64,000 bases of DNA from Ostreococcus mediterraneus (lineage: Eukaryota > Chlorophyta > Mamiellophyceae > Mamiellales > Bathycoccaceae), in assembly GCA_012295225.1 (NCBI GenBank), contig WMKK01000002.1:547949-611948 (forward strand), given 5' to 3'. Below the pieces are notes generated by a model that saw only the letters and a program-made list of their open reading frames with translations, had not been told where the DNA came from and did no database searches. This document shows positions 8,849-18,681 of the stretch, piece by piece; within the stretch, counting starts at the first letter, position 1, and the number at the start of each line of letters is the position of its first letter. Both the position numbers and the translations under genes were made by a program.

Positions 8849-10306
8849 ATGCGTTGGGTGAAGTGCGTGGGCGCGCGCGGCGATGAACCGGGGCCGAGCG
8901 CGCGTTTCGGACACACGGCAACGTGTGTGAAGTCATCGCGATTCGTCGTCGTCTTCGGTGGGCTCGCGCGTGGGGATGGGGACTCGAAAGGCGCGCTCGA
9001 GGATGTGGTTGTGTACGACGCGCGCGCCGACGCGTGGTTTAGGCCGACTATAACCACCCCTGGTCCGCGCGCGCGCGCATTTCACAGCGCATGCGCGTTT
9101 CGCGACTCATTCGTCGTTATCGCGTGCGGGCGGGACGGGCGCGAGCAGTTTGGGGACGTGTGGGTGCTCGATTGCGACGCGTGGACGTGGACGCGACGGT
9201 CATCCGCGACGATGGCTCCGCGTGATTTCGCCTCCATCGTCGCTATCGACGCCGATACCGTCGTCATGTTCGGTGGGTTTGATGGTAAAGGATGGCTCGC
9301 GGACGTTCACACCCTTCGCGATGCGTCGAGCGAGACGGGGGCGACGTGGATGTGCGAGCGCGTGGCGCCGGCGCGGGTAGAAGTCTTTGACGAGCTTGCA
9401 GCGTCGGGGGCGAGAATGGCGATGGAGACCCTCGGCGCGGTCGCGAGCGGTGGGCGCACGTCGCCGGAGGCGCGAAGTGGGCACGCCATGGTGCTGTACG
9501 GGCCGAACGTGCTGATTCATGGCGGCCAAGGGGCGAATGGGGCGGCGTTTAGCGATACCTGGTGCTTGCGACGGGACGGCGACGGTTGGCGTTGGGTCAA
9601 GCTCGTCTTGCGTGGCCACGCCCCTGCGGCGCGAGCTGGGCACGCTATGGGCGTGCTCACGATGTCGCCGAACGTGGCCAATGTTGTCATCGCCGGAGGC
9701 GTCGGCGAAGATGGTTGGTTGGCGAAGAAGCGCGTGTATTTTGATGACGCGCACTTTTTAGACGGTGAAAACGCGCGATGGGAGCGCGTGCAATTCACGG
9801 GCGAGGGCACCGGTCCGGGTCCTCGAGCGTATCAAACGCTTACAATGGTGGGAAAATCAAGGTGTTTGAATTTTGGAGGTTTTAACGGCGTCAAGGCGTG
9901 CGATGATGCCTGGTGGTTGTGCGCGGATGTCGACGCGTCGATGCCATTCGACGATTCGCCTCCACCGCAGGTGTCCTCGCGGTCGCTCATCGATGATTTA
10001 CGCGCGAGATTAAAAGTCACCGAGACGATAAACGTGTTCGAGGGCAACGACGCTGCGTTTCGGCAGCACATTGCGGCGTGCGATGTAGAAGATGTACGCG
10101 TCGGCGACGTCCCAAAGCTCATGCGAGAATACGTCGCCGCCACCGCCACGCTTGGCTTACCCGTACGTGGCGATGACGACGGCGACGGAAGCACCGGTAA
10201 GAACGGACAGGGACGCTATCGTCATTGCGACCCGGCGACGATGAAACTCAAAGACGTCGGCGATGCTTTAACAGAGCTCCAAGGCGCGTTTATAGCCAAC
10301 GCATAG
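8849..10306 (+). CDS. Kelch-repeat beta-propeller protein
   Basis: 485 residues, intronless. At least five Kelch-type blades are readable, each with a GR or AR-H turn, a VxxGG pair and a distal Trp (for example RFGHTATCVKSSRFVVVFGG, RDFASIVAIDADTVVMFGG, ARSGHAMVLYGPNVLIHGG, ARAGHAMGVL and PRAYQTLTMVGKSRCLNFGG). The C-terminal 110 residues fall outside the propeller and are helical, with an Asp/Gly-rich spacer. There is no F-box or phosphatase domain, so the propeller is probably a protein-binding scaffold. Function cannot be set from sequence. Confidence 0.88.
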   Translation: MRWVKCVGARGDEPGPSARFGHTATCVKSSRFVVVFGGLARGDGDSKGALEDVVVYDARADAWFRPTITTPGPRARAFHSACAFRDSFVVIACGRDGREQFGDVWVLDCDAWTWTRRSSATMAPRDFASIVAIDADTVVMFGGFDGKGWLADVHTLRDASSETGATWMCERVAPARVEVFDELAASGARMAMETLGAVASGGRTSPEARSGHAMVLYGPNVLIHGGQGANGAAFSDTWCLRRDGDGWRWVKLVLRGHAPAARAGHAMGVLTMSPNVANVVIAGGVGEDGWLAKKRVYFDDAHFLDGENARWERVQFTGEGTGPGPRAYQTLTMVGKSRCLNFGGFNGVKACDDAWWLCADVDASMPFDDSPPPQVSSRSLIDDLRARLKVTETINVFEGNDAAFRQHIAACDVEDVRVGDVPKLMREYVAATATLGLPVRGDDDGDGSTGKNGQGRYRHCDPATMKLKDVGDALTELQGAFIANA

Positions 10307-10368
10307 CCAAATTGTAACACGACTGCGACTGCACATCTCACCGCACCGCGCGCACGACGACGCGACGC

Positions 10369-12825
10369 ATGGATTCGAACGATGACGTCGCCACGCACGC
10401 AATGGACACCGCGCCTCGAGACGTCGAGCGTGCGTCGATGGGAGAAGCTTTGGATGATTCGGCGACGCGCGACATCCAAGATGTCAGAGCAGGCGCTAGC
10501 GTTCGTCGCGCGTACACCGCGCGCACGAATACTTTACTCACCCAGGCATCGAGCGATGGGGATGACAGAGTACAGAGCATGTGTGTATGGCGCACGTGTC
10601 GCGTGTTGCCGTTGAAGCCCGTGCGTGTCGAGTTGCAAGCGCGAAGAGACCTGATTAAAATGTGCGCGGGACGAGCGCCGGCGTCCGCGATGATTGATGC
10701 CTTTTCGACGCCGAGCACGAGCGTGCATTTCGAAATCATGCTGGATGTTAGAATTCGCGATGCAGGAGATCCCTTCAAGTGCGCGTGCCCGTCGTTGATT
10801 GCGCGCGAGATGTTGGAACGCGTCGCGGCGCAGCCTGGATTCGGAGCGATTCCGGCCGAAACGATGTCGCGCGAACTCGTGATCGACCAAACGAACACCA
10901 CGGACGACGTTTTGGATGATAGCGAAGCGCACGCGTTTAAGCAAGCGTTTTACACGAAGTCTGCCGTTGTGGTTCCGTATACGTCGCGAGTGCTTGAAAA
11001 TCAACGCATCGTAATTCTTGCGCGTTTGGCGACGCCGATGTCATTTGATGACGGCAACTCTGAAGGCGACGACGGGGCGATTCGATTCGTGTGTCTCGTA
11101 CTGAGCGGCGACGCAACACCTCCTGCGAAAAATGCTTATGCGACATCGCACACAATGGTCACGCTCCTTAGTGATGAATCATTCATCGCGGATGCAATGC
11201 GAGCCGAAAACGAAGATGACATATGTTCATCGGTGGGGAGTTTTCTCGAAAGAGCGATGCGAGCATTTGACGAGATCGTGGTCGAAGAAGAGATGCCTTA
11301 CTCTAAGCGAGTGTGTAGCGGAATTGTCTCGGACATACGACGTCGATTACCGTGGTACATCTCAGATTGGACGGATGGATTTGCGTCACGCCGAGTTGCC
11401 GTAAACGTACTTAGCACAACTGTGTGGTTATTCTCATCGACGTTGATACCATGCCTCGCGCTTGGGATGTCGTTGCAGCAAAGCTCAGCGCGTCAAATGA
11501 CACATGTGGACTTTTTACTGTCCGAAGCGCTGTGCAATATAGTCTTTGCAATTGTTGGTGGTCAAGCGCTGCTGGTATTGAGAACATCCGGACCGACGGT
11601 TACGTTCATTAAAGTCATGAGGTCCTGGTCCACCGCGCTTAACGTCAATTTTCTCGTGTTTCTATCAATAACTGGGCTGTATGCAGGACTAATCATCATT
11701 GCATTTGCGATTCTTAACGGTGCGGAACTGATGTTGTGCGTCAATCGCTTTACAAGCGAGCAGCTGGCGTTGTTTGTTTCGCTTACGTTTGTGTACACGG
11801 GTTTCTCCGCCGTCGGCTCGATGAAGGCACAAATGGCAGACGATGCCATGTTCCTGAAATACCTCATGCTTCATATTGGCACTGTCGCGCTGGCGTTCAA
11901 GATCTTGACGTTCCGAACATCGCACTCGATTCGAAGAGGCGTACGCGTCATCGTGAGCGACGTGGCACCTATTCTGAGCATCGCGTCGCTCACGCTTCTT
12001 TCATTTGCGGTACCAAACGTTAGCGTCGAGCGTGTGCGCGATTACGTCCCAAACATCGCGCTTTTGCCTCAAATTGTCAACTTTGCTTCCCTTCAACCGT
12101 CGTATTGGGTACTTGCATTGCTACCAGCGTCTGTGTTTGCCGCACAAATCTGTCTTGAAACGAGCATTGCCGCCATGTTGACGTGCCGATCTGAAAATAA
12201 ACTGTTCAAAGGCAGCGCGTACAACTGGGACATGCTAGTTGTCGGCATTCTAACCGTCGTCACGAGCTTGTTTGGATTACCTCCGTCTGTGCCTGCATTG
12301 CCGCACAGTCACATGCACGCTCGATCGCTCGCCATGACGTCGGATTCCTATCGTCACGGCGTCGTTCGAACGAGAGTCTACGGGACCGTGGAGACTCGAG
12401 TTACAAATTTCGCCGCGCACATATGCACATTGATTGTGTGTTTCTTTCGAACCGAGACCATTGGTGACATACCGATTGCAAGTCTTTCTGGCTTTTTAGT
12501 GTTTATGGGCTTGTCGTCGCTCTTTACGAATGGCCTCGTAAAACGCCTCTTGGGATCGACCGTGGCGCCCGTGAGATTTCTGCGACGCGTGCCGAAACGC
12601 GTGCTACACGCATACACCAGTATTCAAACGTTGATGTTTGGCTCAATGTTCACATGTCGACTTCTCGCATCAAAAGCCCCGGGATTCGCCATCTTTTACC
12701 CAGCCGTACTCATCGCGACGATTCCAGTGTCGCATTATTGTCTACCGATGTTGTTCGGCGACTACTACGCGAGCGTTATGAGCACGGCGTCGAACGATGA
12801 AAATTTAGTCGGCTTATTCTATTAA
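10369..12825 (+). CDS. SLC4-type anion transporter (bicarbonate/borate exchanger family)
   Basis: 818 residues, no intron. The first 320 residues are a soluble cytoplasmic domain. The membrane part opens with YISDWTDGF (about residue 331), the entry motif of the SLC4 family. It continues with IVGGQALLVLRTSGPT (about 396), LETSIAAMLTCRSENKLFKG before NWDMLVVG (about 620), and LPPSVPALPHSHMHARSLA (about 640), all aligning by eye with known SLC4 landmarks. About 12-14 hydrophobic segments are present. Family members exchange bicarbonate, chloride or borate. In a marine picoalga, bicarbonate uptake or boron export are both plausible; the sequence does not decide. Several family Gly and Pro positions are altered, so it is a divergent member. 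Confidence 0.8.
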   Translation: MDSNDDVATHAMDTAPRDVERASMGEALDDSATRDIQDVRAGASVRRAYTARTNTLLTQASSDGDDRVQSMCVWRTCRVLPLKPVRVELQARRDLIKMCAGRAPASAMIDAFSTPSTSVHFEIMLDVRIRDAGDPFKCACPSLIAREMLERVAAQPGFGAIPAETMSRELVIDQTNTTDDVLDDSEAHAFKQAFYTKSAVVVPYTSRVLENQRIVILARLATPMSFDDGNSEGDDGAIRFVCLVLSGDATPPAKNAYATSHTMVTLLSDESFIADAMRAENEDDICSSVGSFLERAMRAFDEIVVEEEMPYSKRVCSGIVSDIRRRLPWYISDWTDGFASRRVAVNVLSTTVWLFSSTLIPCLALGMSLQQSSARQMTHVDFLLSEALCNIVFAIVGGQALLVLRTSGPTVTFIKVMRSWSTALNVNFLVFLSITGLYAGLIIIAFAILNGAELMLCVNRFTSEQLALFVSLTFVYTGFSAVGSMKAQMADDAMFLKYLMLHIGTVALAFKILTFRTSHSIRRGVRVIVSDVAPILSIASLTLLSFAVPNVSVERVRDYVPNIALLPQIVNFASLQPSYWVLALLPASVFAAQICLETSIAAMLTCRSENKLFKGSAYNWDMLVVGILTVVTSLFGLPPSVPALPHSHMHARSLAMTSDSYRHGVVRTRVYGTVETRVTNFAAHICTLIVCFFRTETIGDIPIASLSGFLVFMGLSSLFTNGLVKRLLGSTVAPVRFLRRVPKRVLHAYTSIQTLMFGSMFTCRLLASKAPGFAIFYPAVLIATIPVSHYCLPMLFGDYYASVMSTASNDENLVGLFY

Positions 12826-12829
12826 ATTA

Positions 12830-12922
12830 CACACGAGTACACACACGAACGAACGACGAAAGCAAGAAAAAACATACACACGAGTACACACATGAACTAA
12901 CGACGAAAACAAGAAAAAACGC
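12830..12922. repeat. Imperfect tandem repeat, 47 bp x 2
   Basis: Two copies of a unit beginning CACACGAGTACACACA and ending AAGAAAAAAC lie head to tail right after the SLC4 stop, differing at a few positions. The unit is purine-rich and A-rich compared with the surroundings. Its position fits a 3' UTR or a transcription-end region. Confidence 0.75.
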
Positions 12923-13775
12923 GACGACGATGATGTTTTCCTCAGACAAATGCCTCTGTTCTCAATCATGTGCCGTCGAAACGGCGCTCACATTCGCGAA
13001 GACCGCGAAAGCGTGAACTGTCAGATTCGTCATCTAATATTTTCGTCTTCATTGGAATCATCGATCGCGCGTGAAAAGTAAGAACAAAACGTGGAATGTC
13101 ACTTGAGTAGTAGGTTGATGACGACGGTAAAAACATCCATCATCGATCGCACCACGAAAGTACGGTTACTATCCCTACTCACCCAAGGTGGCAATCAGCG
13201 TTATATCTTGACACTCTGACACTGTGAGAGGTTCTCGCGCGAACGAAAAAAAAATAAAACACAAAGGCGAACCAACGAGACTTGATGTCCTGACATTTCG
13301 TCGTCAGCGCCGCCGTCGTCGTCATCGTACGTTCAGATTCAATACCGTTCTTCACAGACGCGCTCAGAAGCAGAACTGGCGTGTTTGCAGGTAGAGTTTC
13401 ATCGCGACGCCCGACGACGACGACCGACGGTTTCGCCCACACCGACTCCCCGTTCGCGAACAAACCACTCATTTCACGCCGAAACTCGCCCACGCGCGCC
13501 CACGCGCGTCGCGCATCGCCATCAAACGCCGCGATTCTTTCCGAAAACCCCCCGCCGCCGGCTGGCGAGGATCCACGCCCCCGATCGCGCTCCGCCGCGT
13601 TCAATCGCGCGCGCGAATGCCGATAGCGCCGCGCATCGCGCGAACGCACTCCACGCGCGCGCGTCCACGCGCGCGCATCGAGTCTATCGTCAATCGCGCA
13701 CCGCGCTCGAACGCGTACGTCGCGGCGCGTTGTGTCGTCGGCAGCCCCGTGGTCTGTCAGGTCTCCGTCACAGCC
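12923..13775. other. Long gap upstream of lipoyl synthase
   Basis: This is the longest stretch in the window without an assigned gene. The left half (12923-13180) is of mixed composition, with no frame of note. The right half holds the presumed promoter and leader of lipoyl synthase. A 97-codon minus-strand open frame (13472-13179, starting [16 protein letters not shown]) lies in it. Its first half has protein-like composition, but its end is low in quality (KSRWFAFVFYFFFVRAR), and I recognise no family. Plus-strand frames here are Arg/Pro-rich artefacts. Confidence 0.35.
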
Positions 13776-15026
13776 ATGCGCACCGTCGCGGCATCGCCCG
13801 CGCGATGCGCGCCGACGCGCGCGTCGCGTCCGTCGTCGACGCGTGCGTCGCACCGCGCGCCGGCGCGCGCGATGGCGATCGCGCGCGCGACGGATGGGGC
13901 GTCGGATGACGCTGAGCGCGAGCGCGCACGGTTGGAGCAGACGGATGCGTTCGGTGAACTCGTGGCGCTCGCGGCGTCGAACGGCGTGGTCGTGGAGCGA
14001 ACGCCGAATCCGCGCGCGGTGCAAGCGGCGGCGGCGATGTGTGGACCGACGGCGGGGACGATTGAGGCGGCGTTCGGGGAGAGCTCGACGACCGCGCCGA
14101 GCATAAAGGGTCTTCCGCCGGGGTTGAAAAAGCCACCGTGGTTGCGCCAGCGCGCGCCGTCGGGCGAGCGGTTTGAGTATTTGAGCTCGTCACTCACGGG
14201 GCTGAAGCTGAATACGGTGTGCGAGGAAGCGATGTGCCCGAACGTTGGGGAGTGCTGGAACGGCGACACCGGGACGGCGACGGTGATGTTGTTGGGCGAC
14301 ACGTGTACGCGAGGATGTCGGTTCTGTGCGGTGAATACGGCGCAGACGCCGCCGCCTCCGGATGAAGACGAGCCCGAAAACACCGCGCACGCTATTGCGG
14401 AATGGGGCGTCGGGTACATTGTGTTGACTTCAGTGGATAGGGATGACATACCAGACGGAGGGAGCGAGCACTTTGCGCGCACCGTGCGGACTTTGAAAAA
14501 GATTAAGAGCTCTGTGCTCGTCGAAGCGTTGACACCGGATTTTCAAGGCGATTTGGAGGCGGTCGCCCACTTGGCGCGGTCAGGTTTAGACGTGTTCGCG
14601 CACAATGTGGAGACGGTGGAGCGGTTGCAAAAGCGCGTGCGCGACCCGCGCGCTGGTTACGAGCAGTCGCTCTCGGTACTGCGCCACGCCAAAGCCTCGA
14701 AGGAAGGTTTGGTGACGAAAACATCCATCATGCTCGGCCTTGGGGAAGAAGATGATGAAATCCGCGAATGCATGCGGGCGTGCAAGGATGCCGGTGTGGA
14801 TATTTTTACCCTCGGGCAATACCTGCAGCCGACACCGCAACACCTTCCGGTGAAGGAGTTCGTCACGCCTGAGAAGTTTGATTACTGGAAAAAGGTTGGG
14901 GAGGAAGAAATAGGCTTTCGATACGTCGCCTCTGGGCCACTCGTGCGTAGTTCGTACAAGGCGGGCGAATTCTTTATCGAAAGCATGCTTCGCAAAGACG
15001 CGCTCAACCGAGCCGCGAGCACATAA
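13776..15026 (+). CDS. LIP1p: Lipoyl synthase, plastid type
   Basis: 416 residues from the Met at 13776, which starts a transit-like region ([17 protein letters not shown]). The frame is open back to 13617 but that extension is Arg-rich. Radical SAM cysteines are present in CTRGCRFC (about residue 176), and the auxiliary cluster cysteines in [12 protein letters not shown] (about 149). The C-terminal RSSYKAGEF carries the conserved Arg-Ser-Ser that ligates the auxiliary cluster. [13 protein letters not shown] and HNVETVERL are also family-typical. The enzyme inserts two sulfurs into octanoyl groups on E2 subunits, here probably of plastid pyruvate dehydrogenase, since the N-terminus looks plastidial. 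It is convergent with PDAP1, 41 bp apart. Confidence 0.93.
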   Translation: MRTVAASPARCAPTRASRPSSTRASHRAPARAMAIARATDGASDDAERERARLEQTDAFGELVALAASNGVVVERTPNPRAVQAAAAMCGPTAGTIEAAFGESSTTAPSIKGLPPGLKKPPWLRQRAPSGERFEYLSSSLTGLKLNTVCEEAMCPNVGECWNGDTGTATVMLLGDTCTRGCRFCAVNTAQTPPPPDEDEPENTAHAIAEWGVGYIVLTSVDRDDIPDGGSEHFARTVRTLKKIKSSVLVEALTPDFQGDLEAVAHLARSGLDVFAHNVETVERLQKRVRDPRAGYEQSLSVLRHAKASKEGLVTKTSIMLGLGEEDDEIRECMRACKDAGVDIFTLGQYLQPTPQHLPVKEFVTPEKFDYWKKVGEEEIGFRYVASGPLVRSSYKAGEFFIESMLRKDALNRAAST

Positions 15027-15067
15027 TAGAATATTTTTTAATCGCAAGATGCTGTATAACTCGTTGA

Positions 15068-15722
15068 CTAATCGCTTTCGCTGTCGTCGTCGCTTCCACT
15101 ATCATCATCGCTGTCACTGTCATCCCCAGAAGTTTCCTTCTTCACTTTATATCGATCGATGCCGCCATCCGCTTCGATTCGCGCTCTGGCTTGCGCCTCT
15201 CGTCTTTCACGAACTAGGCGCAACTTTTCCATTTCAGCCGCGAGTTGCTTCTTCGTCTTTGTCGCCAAAATTTCCTCCGCGGTCGGCTCTACAGGCTTCT
15301 TTTCTCGCGGCGCCATCATAGCTTGCAAATCATCGTCATCGTCAGAGTCGTCGTCGCTATCGCTATTCGGAGGCAACTCCCCAGCAGCCGGTCGACGAGG
15401 TCCTTCGTCTTCAGACTCGTCTTCAGACTCGTCGTCGTCGTCAGATCCGCTGACGTCGTCATCGGAATCATCCTCTTCATCCGACGAGCTCTCATCGCGG
15501 TCCTTGCGCCACTGTTATCGTCGTCGACACGCACACATCCACCGTCAGTCCGTCGAAACCACAACCACAACCATCGATACATCAATCGCGGTCTCTCTCG
15601 TCGCCCATAGCGCGCGCGCATCGTGCGCGTACCTTTGTGCGCTCGCCCGGAGCCTTATCGTCGTTACGGTTGCCTCCGCGTCCGCCGCGTCCGCCCTTGG
15701 CGGGCTTATACCCGCGTCCCAT
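15068..15722 (-). CDS. PDAP1: PDAP1 / HASP28 family phosphoprotein, two exons
   Basis: Exon 1 (15722-15633) encodes MGRGYKPAKGGRGGRGGNRN and on to ERTK. The 121-bp intron has donor GTACGC, branch GACTGAC and acceptor ACAG. Exon 2 (15511-15068) resumes in phase 0 with WRKDRDESSSDEED. The product has 177 residues, near the usual 180. It shows a Gly/Lys-rich start, a long acidic Ser/Asp/Glu middle and a conserved C-terminal helix (AAEMEKLRLVRERREAQARA) that matches the PDAP1 core. The extreme C-terminus is again Ser/Asp-rich. PDAP1 is a conserved eukaryotic RNA/PDGF-associated phosphoprotein, and its role in algae is unknown. The first exon would be missed without splicing. Confidence 0.82.
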
Positions 15723-15829
15723 GTCGCGTGCACGAAAGTGCCGAGTCACGCGCCACAGCGTCGCGCGCTTTTCCCTCCGTGCGTGCGGACCACCATGCGT
15801 TCGGACGCGCGATAGCGACGCAGACGTAG

Positions 15830-17749
15830 ATGGAGAGGGCGATGTGTGCGCGCGCGCGATGTCGCTGGGCGATGCGCGGGATGTCGTTCAAGGCGGTGAT
15901 GGCGTTCGTGGTGTTGGCATGGCTCGAGACGTCCACGTTTGCGCGCGCTGCGGTGACAGACGTCGCGCAGACGCGAATCTATCCGCGCGCGGTGGAAGGC
16001 ACGTTTAAGGGTGAGTGGTGGCTCGATGCGCGGTCGCATGCGAACGCGAGCGCGTTGACAAAGACGGGGTTGTTGAACGGCGCGTGTACGCTGCAAGTGC
16101 GCTCGCGCTTTGATGAGAACTCACGTGTGCAATCCGTCGTGGCGGATATGGTGTTTCGCAAGGATGCGTACGTGAGCATGCAAGATGTACATGTGCCGTT
16201 AGAGGGGGTGTACGCGGAAACGTCGGGGGCACTTTACATGCGGGGCGAAGAAAAGACGACGGAGTCATTTCTGTCGGTGACAAATTCCAGTGTCTTTGAT
16301 AGTTATTTTGATGCGTCGGCGTACAGACGAACGATGCGGGCGATCGCGTTGGACATCATCGGTACTCCTCGAGAATCTATTCGAGGTGCAAAGCTAGCAT
16401 CCCTCGAGTCGAAAGATTCGTATCACAGAGGCGACGGCGTGACGCGACAAGGCCGAGGCGCTCGGGCCAAGTTCATCGGAGAGGAAAGCGTCGGCACGTA
16501 CCCGCGCGTGTGTTCGTTCAAGCTGCACGGTTATCTTAACCCAGGAACGTTTAGCAATGAGTCACCGACGATCATTAGAGCGCGCGAGCAGCGCATTAGA
16601 AATCGAGAGCCACAGCGCGAAGACCTTGGAGACGTGCTCGATGAGCAAATGGAGGACGCGCGTCCGTTAGATTTTGGAGACATGACAAGCGAAGCGGGTT
16701 TAGTTGGGAAATTTGTGAGCGATAACTGCGGCATCACAGTGCATTTGAAGTTGAAGAGTCAGTCGGTGAAGGTGTTTTATCGTAAAGTGCGATTTTACAC
16801 ATACTTTTTGGTCCTGACGCTCATCGCGCAAGGTTACATCTTGTTACGGCAAATCGATGCGAGCAGCACGCCTTCGTCGATGATGCGTATTTCAATCGCC
16901 ACAGTAGGCATGCGTTCGGTGGTCGATTCTTACTTTTGCCTCACGCATCTCACCATGGGCATTCTCATCGATGACTTGTTCGCCCCGCTCGGTGTGGTGG
17001 CCAGCGGGTACTTTGTACTATTTAGTATTTTAGAGATGCGGCTACTCGTGCAGGCGTGGCGCGCGCGGCGACCACACGTCCAAGGATGGTTAGAACTTCG
17101 CACTGACATCAGCGCAGTGTATTCGAGATTCTACGCGGCGTTCATCTTTGGATTGCTGTTGATGTATTGGACGGCGAACAAGTTCATCTGGTTTTTGGTT
17201 TTCATAAACTCGTATTGGATCCCACAAATCCTGAGGAACGCATACTACAACCAACGGCAAGCTTTGAAGCCGTCGTATGTTGTCGCGACGTCGTACTTGC
17301 GACTCGCCATTCCACTGTACGTGCTCGGTTGTCCATCGAATTTCATGCATCTTAGGCCGAATTTTGCGCATTGCATTTTGCTCGTGGCGTGGACGACGGC
17401 GCAAGTCGCCGTGTTGATGTGTCAGCACTACATCGATCCACGCTACGGTATCGGAGACCTAGGCATATTCCCAGAAGTGTACGACTATCATCGGCGAGTT
17501 CCCGAGGACGTGCTCGCGCAATGCGGATTTATTGAAGGCGACGACACGGCGGGCGAACGCGACATCGAAATGGGTGATGTCACGTCGGGCGCTGACTGCG
17601 TCATTTGCATGAATCACGTCAAGATCCGGACGCCGAGCGAGCGCATGGTGACGCCTTGCAATCATTTCTTCCATCCAGAGTGTCTCACGCGATGGATAGA
17701 CATTAAACAGGAATGTCCCACGTGCCGTCGAGCGTTGCCTCCTTTGTAG
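15830..17749 (+). CDS. TUL1/DSC1-type transmembrane RING E3 ubiquitin ligase
   Basis: 639 residues, intronless. A signal peptide lies near the start (MSFKAVMAFVVLAWLETSTFARA), then a lumenal domain of about 250 residues (GTFKGEWW, CGITVHLKL). Seven or so transmembrane segments follow between about 310 and 545. The extreme C-terminus carries a RING-H2 finger: CVICM, then CNHFFHPECL and CPTCRR. This order is that of yeast Tul1, fission yeast Dsc1 and plant FLY1/FLY2, membrane ligases of the Golgi/endosome quality-control (DSC) system. The start may instead be at the Met 15 or 18 residues in. Confidence 0.88.
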   Translation: MERAMCARARCRWAMRGMSFKAVMAFVVLAWLETSTFARAAVTDVAQTRIYPRAVEGTFKGEWWLDARSHANASALTKTGLLNGACTLQVRSRFDENSRVQSVVADMVFRKDAYVSMQDVHVPLEGVYAETSGALYMRGEEKTTESFLSVTNSSVFDSYFDASAYRRTMRAIALDIIGTPRESIRGAKLASLESKDSYHRGDGVTRQGRGARAKFIGEESVGTYPRVCSFKLHGYLNPGTFSNESPTIIRAREQRIRNREPQREDLGDVLDEQMEDARPLDFGDMTSEAGLVGKFVSDNCGITVHLKLKSQSVKVFYRKVRFYTYFLVLTLIAQGYILLRQIDASSTPSSMMRISIATVGMRSVVDSYFCLTHLTMGILIDDLFAPLGVVASGYFVLFSILEMRLLVQAWRARRPHVQGWLELRTDISAVYSRFYAAFIFGLLLMYWTANKFIWFLVFINSYWIPQILRNAYYNQRQALKPSYVVATSYLRLAIPLYVLGCPSNFMHLRPNFAHCILLVAWTTAQVAVLMCQHYIDPRYGIGDLGIFPEVYDYHRRVPEDVLAQCGFIEGDDTAGERDIEMGDVTSGADCVICMNHVKIRTPSERMVTPCNHFFHPECLTRWIDIKQECPTCRRALPPL

Positions 17750-17837
17750 CGATTTAGCCATTCCATTTGTAATTGTACCTCACACTCACGCGCACGATTC
17801 GGTCGAACGACGAACGACACCGGTAGAACACGCATCG

Positions 17838-17987
17838 ATGAACGTCATCGCTGCCATCGCTGCCGTCGCTGTCGGCGCGCTCATCGCCGCGAGCCTGCCT
17901 CGACCGTTGCAGGAGGACAAGCGCGTCTGGCATCGAAAGACTCCCTCGACCAAACCGCCGCCAAAATCCCTCACGCGACGGCGCTAG
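17838..17987 (+). CDS. Possible 49-residue microprotein with an N-terminal membrane helix
   Basis: An open frame starts MNVIAAIAAVAVGALIAAS, a clean hydrophobic helix. A basic, Pro/Lys/Arg-rich tail follows and ends KSLTRRR. Third positions are mostly G or C as in the neighbouring genes, and antisense frames over the same bases look less protein-like. It sits alone in the gap between the RING ligase stop (17749) and the BCL7-like gene. It would fit a single-pass mitochondrial, ER or secreted peptide. No family is recognised, and evidence is composition only. Confidence 0.4.
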   Translation: MNVIAAIAAVAVGALIAASLPRPLQEDKRVWHRKTPSTKPPPKSLTRRR

Positions 17988-18126
17988 GACACGCGCGAGA
18001 GCGCAGTACAACCCAAACGCAGAACTTGCGCGACGCTGACGCACGCACGATGAAAGCTAGAGATTCTAGAGATTAGATTACAATACCGATACCGAATACA
18101 CGCACCCGTCTCGGAGACACCAACCC

Positions 18127-18505
18127 TCACGCATCGTCCGCATCCATCGTAACGGGCGTGGGAATGACTTCATATCGCGNCCCCGCCGCACCGCGCGCGC
18201 GCGATTCGACGTCCACGCCGTTCGCATCAATCACCGGCATCCATTTATAAAACTTTGTCTTATTCTTCTCGGCGCCGTCCACCCACCTGCGAAACGACGT
18301 GGCATCGCGCACGACGCGCTCGGTCAGTCGTCGGGACGCGAACCGCGACCGCAGCGCGTCACACGCGCGTGCGCATCTCCTCGCGCGCGCTCCAAGGCGA
18401 CGCGCGCGAGGAAACCAACGTTTTCATCATCACGCGCTCTCGCACACAACGCATCTCTCTTCTGTCTCTCTCTTGCGCGCGCTCGACCGCGCACGAGCGC
18501 TCCAT
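18127..18505 (-). CDS. Small protein with a BCL7-like motif, gene model unresolved
   Basis: The firm part is 18286-18127, encoding WVDGAEKNKTKFYKWMPV and about 35 further residues ending in an acidic MDADDA. The W-x(14)-YKWxPV pattern resembles the conserved N-terminal block of BCL7 proteins (subunits of animal SWI/SNF; plant relatives are the BDH proteins). Just upstream are a GACTGAC branch sequence and a CGCAG acceptor, so an intron is likely. One join that fits in phase takes exon 1 as 18505-18495 (ATGGAGCGCTC) with donor GTGCGC, giving only about 57 residues, shorter than known BCL7 proteins. Alternatively the exon continues leftward without splicing. An ambiguous base at 18180 falls within the frame. 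Confidence 0.4.
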
Positions 18506-18511
18506 CGCGCG

Positions 18512-18530
18512 AACACACACACACACACAC
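18512..18530. repeat. (AC)n microsatellite
   Basis: About nine AC dinucleotides in a row, between the BCL7-like gene and the RimM-like gene. The remainder of this 180-bp stretch is CGCG-rich leader-type sequence. Confidence 0.9.
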
Positions 18531-18681
18531 CGTTTTTCCCACGACTTCACGCGCGCTTCCTGCGCCACGGGTTCGCGCTGATTCCGCGCCTCCAACCGCG
18601 AGCCGCGCGTGGACATGGTCCCAAAGCGTCGCGCACTGACGCCGCACTCACGCGCGCGCGGCGACTTCGACGACGACGTCG

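Noticed and set aside
13473-14024. Minus-strand frame across the lipoyl synthase start
   Set aside because: Arg-rich antisense of the transit-peptide region; only the segment left of 13472 merits a look.
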